This document shows, piece after piece, positions 60,007-64,000 of a stretch of 64,000 nucleotides of DNA. A program made the position numbers and the translations under genes. The DNA lies in NCBI GenBank assembly GCA_963827545.1, contig CAWHBI010000036.1, forward strand, positions 1 to 64,000, in the 5' to 3' direction. The notes beneath the pieces are model-generated. The model was given only the letters and a program-made list of their open reading frames with translations. It was not told the origin of the DNA and made no database searches. This DNA comes from AWTP1-13 sp963827545 (GTDB taxonomy: Bacteria > Pseudomonadota > Alphaproteobacteria > Rhizobiales > Hyphomicrobiaceae). Position 1 is the stretch's first letter. Each line of letters begins with the position of its first letter.

Positions 60007-60261
60007 ATGCCAGGCATTGAAGCTCTTATCATTTGGCTCATCATCGGCGCGATTGCCGGCTGGCTGGCCGGTCAGATCATGGCCGGCGGCGGGTTCGGCC
60101 TGATCGGCAACATCATTGTCGGCATCGTCGGCGCATTCGTTGCGGGCTGGCTGCTGCCCCGCATCGGCATCTACATCGGCGGGACCTACATCGCCGACAT
60201 CATCAACGCTGTGATCGGCGCAGTCATCGTGCTGTTCGTCATCGGGCTGATCAAGCGATAG
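60007..60261 (+). CDS. GlsB/YeaQ/YmgE-family stress-response membrane protein (copy 2)
   Basis: The 84 residues start at 60007 with GGGAG seven bases upstream; the frame to 59794 is an extension. LIIWLIIGAIAGWLAGQIMAGGGFGLIGNIIVGIVGAFVAGWLL and a third helix near the end give the same three-span layout as copy 1. Both are likely inner-membrane stress proteins whose mechanism is not known. Confidence 0.92.
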   Translation: MPGIEALIIWLIIGAIAGWLAGQIMAGGGFGLIGNIIVGIVGAFVAGWLLPRIGIYIGGTYIADIINAVIGAVIVLFVIGLIKR

Positions 60262-60325
60262 CCGAGCATCGAGGCGGAGCGGCGCCGGGAACCTGCCGCT
60301 CCGCCTGCGCCGGTGCGTCGGCAGC

Positions 60326-60715
60326 TCATGCAGCGGTGTCTTCCTGGGCTCGTGCCGCAAGCTGGGGATCGGCCGCGATCACACGCAGATAGCTCAGAAC
60401 GGCACGCTCTGGCACGCGCCGGCCCTGCTCCCAGTTCTGGAGCGAATCAAGATCGAGATTGTAGCGCCGCGCAAACTGCTCTTGTGACATGCCGAGCTTG
60501 AGGCGCAGGGCACGCACATCGACAGAGCCGGTCACAATTCTCGCCGCTTTGACGCCGGCCTTGCGCAGCTCGCTGGCGAGCGTTGGCAAGTCCTCGACGA
60601 TCGGCACCCCCACAACGACTTCTCCATCAGCCAGCATCGTCTCGATGGCCCGCTTGGCGCGCAGCATCGTCATGCCGCGGCGAGCCAGAGCCATCGTCGC
60701 ATCGACGGTCTTCAA
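60326..60715 (-). CDS. HTH (XRE-type) antitoxin/regulator-like protein
   Basis: The C-terminal half has ALRLKLGMSQEQFARRYNLDLDSLQNWEQGRRVPERAVLSYLRVI, a clear XRE helix-turn-helix. The N-terminal part (DATMALARRGMTMLRAKRAIETMLADGEVVVGVPIVEDLPTLASELRKAGV) is a helical domain seen in HigA/MqsA-like antitoxins. A longer frame to 60832 overlaps the upstream gene; TTG at 60715 or ATG at 60694 avoid the overlap and are more plausible. It follows the small gene at 60726-61076 in the toxin-then-antitoxin order. Confidence 0.8.
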   Translation of the reverse strand: MKTVDATMALARRGMTMLRAKRAIETMLADGEVVVGVPIVEDLPTLASELRKAGVKAARIVTGSVDVRALRLKLGMSQEQFARRYNLDLDSLQNWEQGRRVPERAVLSYLRVIAADPQLAARAQEDTAA

Positions 60716-60725
60716 CTTGGTGCGG

Positions 60726-61076
60726 TCAGGTCCCGGCCGTAGGACCAGATCCACGGGTGAACCGGAGCGCACGCGGTCGATGACCTGGACGGGCCCCAGT
60801 CGTGCGAACCGCTCCTTCAATTTCGATCGCATCGTAGTCCATCCTGTCCATGATGACGTTTGCCAGGATGCGCAGGTTTCCGGCGCCGACCGCATTGGCC
60901 GTCGCGCCTTGCATGTGCAGCCCGAGCAAGCGCAGCGTTCGGCCCCGCTCCTCGACCTCCGCCATGGCAAGAATGTTGCCGGCGGATGTCTCAAACCTCA
61001 CCGTTACGACCGGGTCATCAGTCTCGTCATCGATGATGTCGAAGATGATGTCGCCCGGCCGCCAGCGCATGTGCAA
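60726..61076 (-). CDS. Small protein upstream of the HTH gene, possible toxin partner
   Basis: The 116 residues begin MHMRWRPGDIIFDIIDDETDDPVVTVRFETSAGNILAMAEVEE. The body is a mixed alpha/beta protein (NLRILANVIMDRMDYDAIEIEG), ending in a basic tail (PGHRPRALRFTR). Its stop is about ten bases before the best HTH start. The pairing and order suggest a type II toxin-antitoxin module, but I do not recognise a toxin family, so the toxin role is inference. Confidence 0.6.
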   Translation of the reverse strand: MHMRWRPGDIIFDIIDDETDDPVVTVRFETSAGNILAMAEVEERGRTLRLLGLHMQGATANAVGAGNLRILANVIMDRMDYDAIEIEGAVRTTGARPGHRPRALRFTRGSGPTAGT

Positions 61077-61135
61077 TATAGCTATGCAGCCTGATGAGCG
61101 TCAGTGATGATTGCAAGACGAAAGCCTCCGGCGCT

Positions 61136-61390
61136 TCATACAGCGATCTTCACTTCCAGAAAGTCGCTCCCGGCCGCGGACCGGGCATCTTGCCGGTTCA
61201 TCTCGAGGGCCTCGCGCAACGTGACCTTCAAGGTGTCGAGCAGCTCTTCACGCGTCCGCTCCTGACAGTTCACGCCGGGCACCTCCTCGATCCAGCCGAT
61301 CCACCAGCCGCCGCTCTCCTTGATGACAGCAGTGAACTCGGGCCGAATTGACTTGGGACTGACGTTGCTCGACATCCTTGTTGTGCTCAC
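61136..61390 (-). CDS. HicB-family antitoxin-like protein without a HicA partner
   Basis: The 84 residues carry the HicB partial RNase H fold: FTAVIKESGGWWIGWIEEVPGVNCQERTREELLDTLKVTLREALEMN. GTG at 61390 or ATG at 61375 are both possible starts; neither has a good ribosome site. HicB neutralises the mRNA interferase HicA, but no HicA-like frame lies on either side. It may be an orphan. It is 60 bp upstream of the other small toxin/antitoxin-like pair. Confidence 0.82.
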   Translation of the reverse strand: MSTTRMSSNVSPKSIRPEFTAVIKESGGWWIGWIEEVPGVNCQERTREELLDTLKVTLREALEMNRQDARSAAGSDFLEVKIAV

Positions 61391-61417
61391 TCTCAGGACG
61401 ACCGGACGGCGGAAAAT

Positions 61418-61481
61418 GTTGGGTTACGCGCGGATCAACGTTGACATCCTATTGGATCGGTGGTGGCCGCGCTAACCCAAC
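61418..61481. repeat. GTTGGGTTACGCG hairpin repeat
   Basis: GTTGGGTTACGCG and GCGCTAACCCAAC are near-perfect inverted ends. It lies directly after the proA stop codon and resembles the element at 53922-54006. It may end transcription of proBA. Confidence 0.7.
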
Positions 61482-62781
61482 CTACCCCGGCCGCACCTGC
61501 CCGCTGCCGCGCACCACGTACTTGAAGGTGGTGAGCTGCTCGACGCCGACGGGGCCGCGGGCGTGCAGGCGGCCGGTGGCGATGCCGATCTCGGCGCCCA
61601 TGCCGAACTCGCCGCCGTCGGCGAACTGGGTCGAGGCATTGTGCAGGACGATGGCGCTGTCGAGGCGGGTGAGGAAGCGCTCGGCCGTGGCCTGGTCCTC
61701 GGCCACGATGCAGTCGGTGTGCTGCGAGCCGTACCGCTGAATGTGGGCGATGGCGGCATCGACGCCGTCCACCGTCTTCACCGAGATGATGGCGTCGAGG
61801 TATTCGGTCGACCAGTCTTGCTCGGTAGCGGGCTTGACACGCGGGTCGGCCTCCTGCGCGGCCGCGTCCCCGCGCACCTCGCAGCCGGCCTCCAGCAGCG
61901 CCGCGACCAGGGCCCCCAGATGCGCCTCGGGCGCGGCCTTGTCGACCAGCAGCGTCTCGGTGGCGCCGCACACGCCGGTGCGCCGCAGCTTGGCGTTGAG
62001 GACGATCGCCTTCGCCATCGCCAGGTCGGCGCTGCGGTCGACGTAGGTGTGGCAGATGCCTTCCAGGTGCGCGAACACAGGCACGCGCGCCTCCTCCTGC
62101 ACGCGCGCCACCAGGCTTTTGCCCCCGCGCGGCACGATCACGTCGATCGCCCCGTCGAGGCCCTTGAGCATCAGGCCGACGGCTTCGCGGTCGGTGGTGG
62201 GCACCAGCTGGATGGCCGCCTCGGGCAGCCCTGCCTCGGCGAGGCCGCGGGCAAGGCAGGCGTGGATGGCGCGGCTCGAGTGGTGGCTCTCCGAGCCCCC
62301 GCGCAGGATCGCCGCGTTGCCGGCCTTGAGGCACAGCGCGCCGGCATCGGCCGTCACGTTGGGCCGGCTCTCGTAGATGATGCCGATCACGCCCAGCGGC
62401 ACGCGCACGCGCTCGATCTCGAGGCCATTGGGGCGCGTCCACCGGGCGATCACAGCGCCGACCGGATCGGGCAGCGCGGCGATCTCCTCGAGCCCCCTGG
62501 CCACGCCCTCGATGCGCTTGGCGTCCAGCATCAGGCGGTCGAGGAAGGATGCGGGGCGGCCGGCATCGCGGGCGGCTGCCAGGTCGCGCCCGTTGGCCTC
62601 GATGATGGCGGAGGTCTCAGCCCGCAGCTCGCGCGCGGCGGCGATGCAGGGCTGCGTTCTTCGCCTCCGTGGAGGCGATGGCCAGCGCACGCGAAGCCTC
62701 GCGCCCGTGCGCACCGATGCCACGCATGGTCTCGGCGATGTCCGCTGCCACTCGGGGCATTGTCTGCGTCAGAACAGTCAT
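61482..62781 (-). CDS. proA: Gamma-glutamyl phosphate reductase, frame broken by a 1-base insertion near the start
   Basis: Restored, it has 432 residues. The true start is the ATG at 62781 (MTVLTQTMPRVAADIAETMRGIG), 14 bp after proB. Near 62641-62649 one extra base (CTGCATC for CTGATC on the coding strand) breaks ASTEAKNAAL from IAAARELRAET. The rest is complete: IYESRPNVTADAGALCLKAGNAAILRGGSE, RRTGVCGATETLLVD with the catalytic Cys, and STQFADGGEFGMGAEIGIATGRLHARGPVG. It makes glutamate-5-semialdehyde for proline. As this is a housekeeping gene, a sequence error is the best explanation. Confidence 0.92.
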
Positions 62782-62795
62782 GGTTCGCCAGCTCT

Positions 62796-63953
62796 TCAGG
62801 CCCTGCTCAGCACCATGTCGTCGCGGTGCACCAGCTCGGTGCGGCCGGCATGGCCGAGGATGGCGGCGATCTCGCCGCTCTTGCGGCCGATGATACGCGC
62901 CGCGTCGTCGCGTGCATAGGCGATGAGCCCGCGCCCCAGCTCACGGCCATCGGCGGCGCGGATGACCACTGCGTCGCCGCGCTCGAAGGCGCCTTCCACG
63001 CGCGTCACGCCGGCAGGCAGCAGGCTCTTGCCGGAGAGCAGCGCCTTCTCGGCGCCTGCGTCGATTTCCACGCTGCCCTTGGGCTCGAGCTGCCCAGCGA
63101 TCCAGCGCTTGCGCGCCGTCACGGGATCGGAGTGGGCCAGGAACCAGGTGCACGGCGCTCCCTCGGAGAGCGCGCGGAGGGGATGCATCACCTTGCCCGA
63201 GGTGATCACCATGTTGGTGCCGGAGGAGAGCGCGATCTTGCCCGCCTCGATCTTGGTCACCATGCCGCCGCGCGAGAGCTCGGTGCCGGCGCTGCCGGCC
63301 ATGGCCTCGATCTCGGGCGTGATCTGGCGCACCTCGTCGAGGCGCCGGGCGCCGGAGCCGCTGCCGGGCGGCGCGGTGTAGAGGCCGTCGACGTCGGAGA
63401 GCAGCACCAGGCAGTCGGCGCTCATCATGCTGGCCACGCGCGCGGACAGCCGGTCGTTGTCGCCGTAGCGGATCTCGCTGGTGGCGACCGTGTCGTTCTC
63501 GTTGACAACGGGAATGGCACGCTGGGCGAGCAGGGTGGCGATGGTCTGGCGCGCGTTGAGATAGCGGCGGCGCTCCTCCGTGTCGCCGAGCGTGAGCAGG
63601 ATTTGCGCCGCGGTGAGGCCGTGCGCCTTGAGCACGGCCTGGTAGGCGCTGGAGAGCGAGATCTGGCCCACCGCGGCGGCGGCCTGCGATTTCTCCAGCT
63701 CCAGGGCGCCCCTGGGAAAGCCCAGCACATGCCGTCCCAGCGCGATGGCGCCCGACGAGACCATGATGACCTGCTTGCCCGCCTTGGCGAGCGCGGCCAC
63801 ATCCTCGGCGAGCGACTCCAGCCAGAAGGCGTTCAGCGCACCGCTGGTGCGGTCGACCAGCAGGCTCGAGCCGATCTTGACGACGACACGGCGCGCCCTT
63901 GCCCATTCGGGGCGGGTCGCGGTCGCTGTCTGCGATTTGGCGGAGCCTGGCAT
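62796..63953 (-). CDS. proB: Glutamate 5-kinase
   Basis: The protein has 385 residues. The amino-acid kinase domain (about 20-270) has VVVKIGSSLLVD, VIMVSSGAIALG and NENDTVATSEIRYGDNDRLSARVASMM. A C-terminal PUA domain (about 290-375) ends the protein (SLLPAGVTRVEGAFERGDAVVIRAADGRELGRGL). It phosphorylates glutamate in the first step of proline synthesis and is co-transcribed with proA. The PUA domain is usual in proteobacterial ProB and is tied to feedback control. Confidence 0.96.
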   Translation of the reverse strand: MPGSAKSQTATATRPEWARARRVVVKIGSSLLVDRTSGALNAFWLESLAEDVAALAKAGKQVIMVSSGAIALGRHVLGFPRGALELEKSQAAAAVGQISLSSAYQAVLKAHGLTAAQILLTLGDTEERRRYLNARQTIATLLAQRAIPVVNENDTVATSEIRYGDNDRLSARVASMMSADCLVLLSDVDGLYTAPPGSGSGARRLDEVRQITPEIEAMAGSAGTELSRGGMVTKIEAGKIALSSGTNMVITSGKVMHPLRALSEGAPCTWFLAHSDPVTARKRWIAGQLEPKGSVEIDAGAEKALLSGKSLLPAGVTRVEGAFERGDAVVIRAADGRELGRGLIAYARDDAARIIGRKSGEIAAILGHAGRTELVHRDDMVLSRA

Positions 63954-64000
63954 GCGTGCGGGTAGCCTTGGGCCGGGTTGCGGCGCCTCTCTAACAGGAA

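Overview
The window is a GC-rich chromosomal segment of an alphaproteobacterium. An NdvA-type glucan exporter, OpgH, UPF0114, two CaiB/BaiF CoA-transferases, a fused Opp/Dpp-type ABC ATPase, a TIGR01459-like HAD hydrolase and dispersed alphaproteobacterial-style palindromic repeats fit Hyphomicrobiales or Rhodospirillales. The genus cannot be fixed from sequence alone. No tRNA, rRNA, CRISPR array, transposase or integrase was found.

Region 1 (1-25.5 kb) is loosely packed and accessory in character. It holds the end of a molybdenum hydroxylase operon, several small secreted or membrane proteins, two UTRA/GntR regulators, an amidohydrolase and a GST-like protein, and two membrane J-domain proteins. 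It also holds an outer-membrane beta-barrel protein, a relic of an RTX-type secreted protein, two related XRE regulators and an EF-hand protein. Two blocks stand out. One (13.2-17.6 kb) combines an E1/ThiF-like adenylating enzyme, an XRE regulator, a possible acyltransferase and an MFS exporter. The other (23.1-25.5 kb) is an orphan pair of a ParA/MinD-like ATPase and an FtsZ homologue with an unusual tail, far from any dcw cluster.

Region 2 (25.5-46.2 kb) is dense and largely devoted to sugars and the cell surface. galE and ugd are divergent. A five-gene minus-strand run encodes a GT-C-like membrane protein, a YddA/SbmA-BclA-like ABC transporter, a methyltransferase-like protein and NdvA. 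Next come cytochrome b561, a NodU-like carbamoyltransferase and a four-gene set (Zn-less MDR dehydrogenase, degenerate pterin-synthase-fold protein, GT4 glycosyltransferase, methyltransferase). opgH is divergent from this set, and an FkbM methyltransferase follows.

Region 3 (46.2-64 kb) is metabolic and transport: UPF0114, quinone oxidoreductase, CoA-transferase, enoyl-CoA hydratase, an oligopeptide/dipeptide-type ABC importer, HAD hydrolase, a second FkbM protein, and two GlsB-like membrane proteins around a second CoA-transferase. It ends with toxin/antitoxin-like small genes and proBA.

From 36 kb onward, seven otherwise convincing genes are broken by single-base-type indels, eight in total and mostly in short C/G or A runs. 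One of them is the housekeeping gene proA. Base-level errors in the sequence are the simplest explanation, so these genes are given as whole genes with the break marked.
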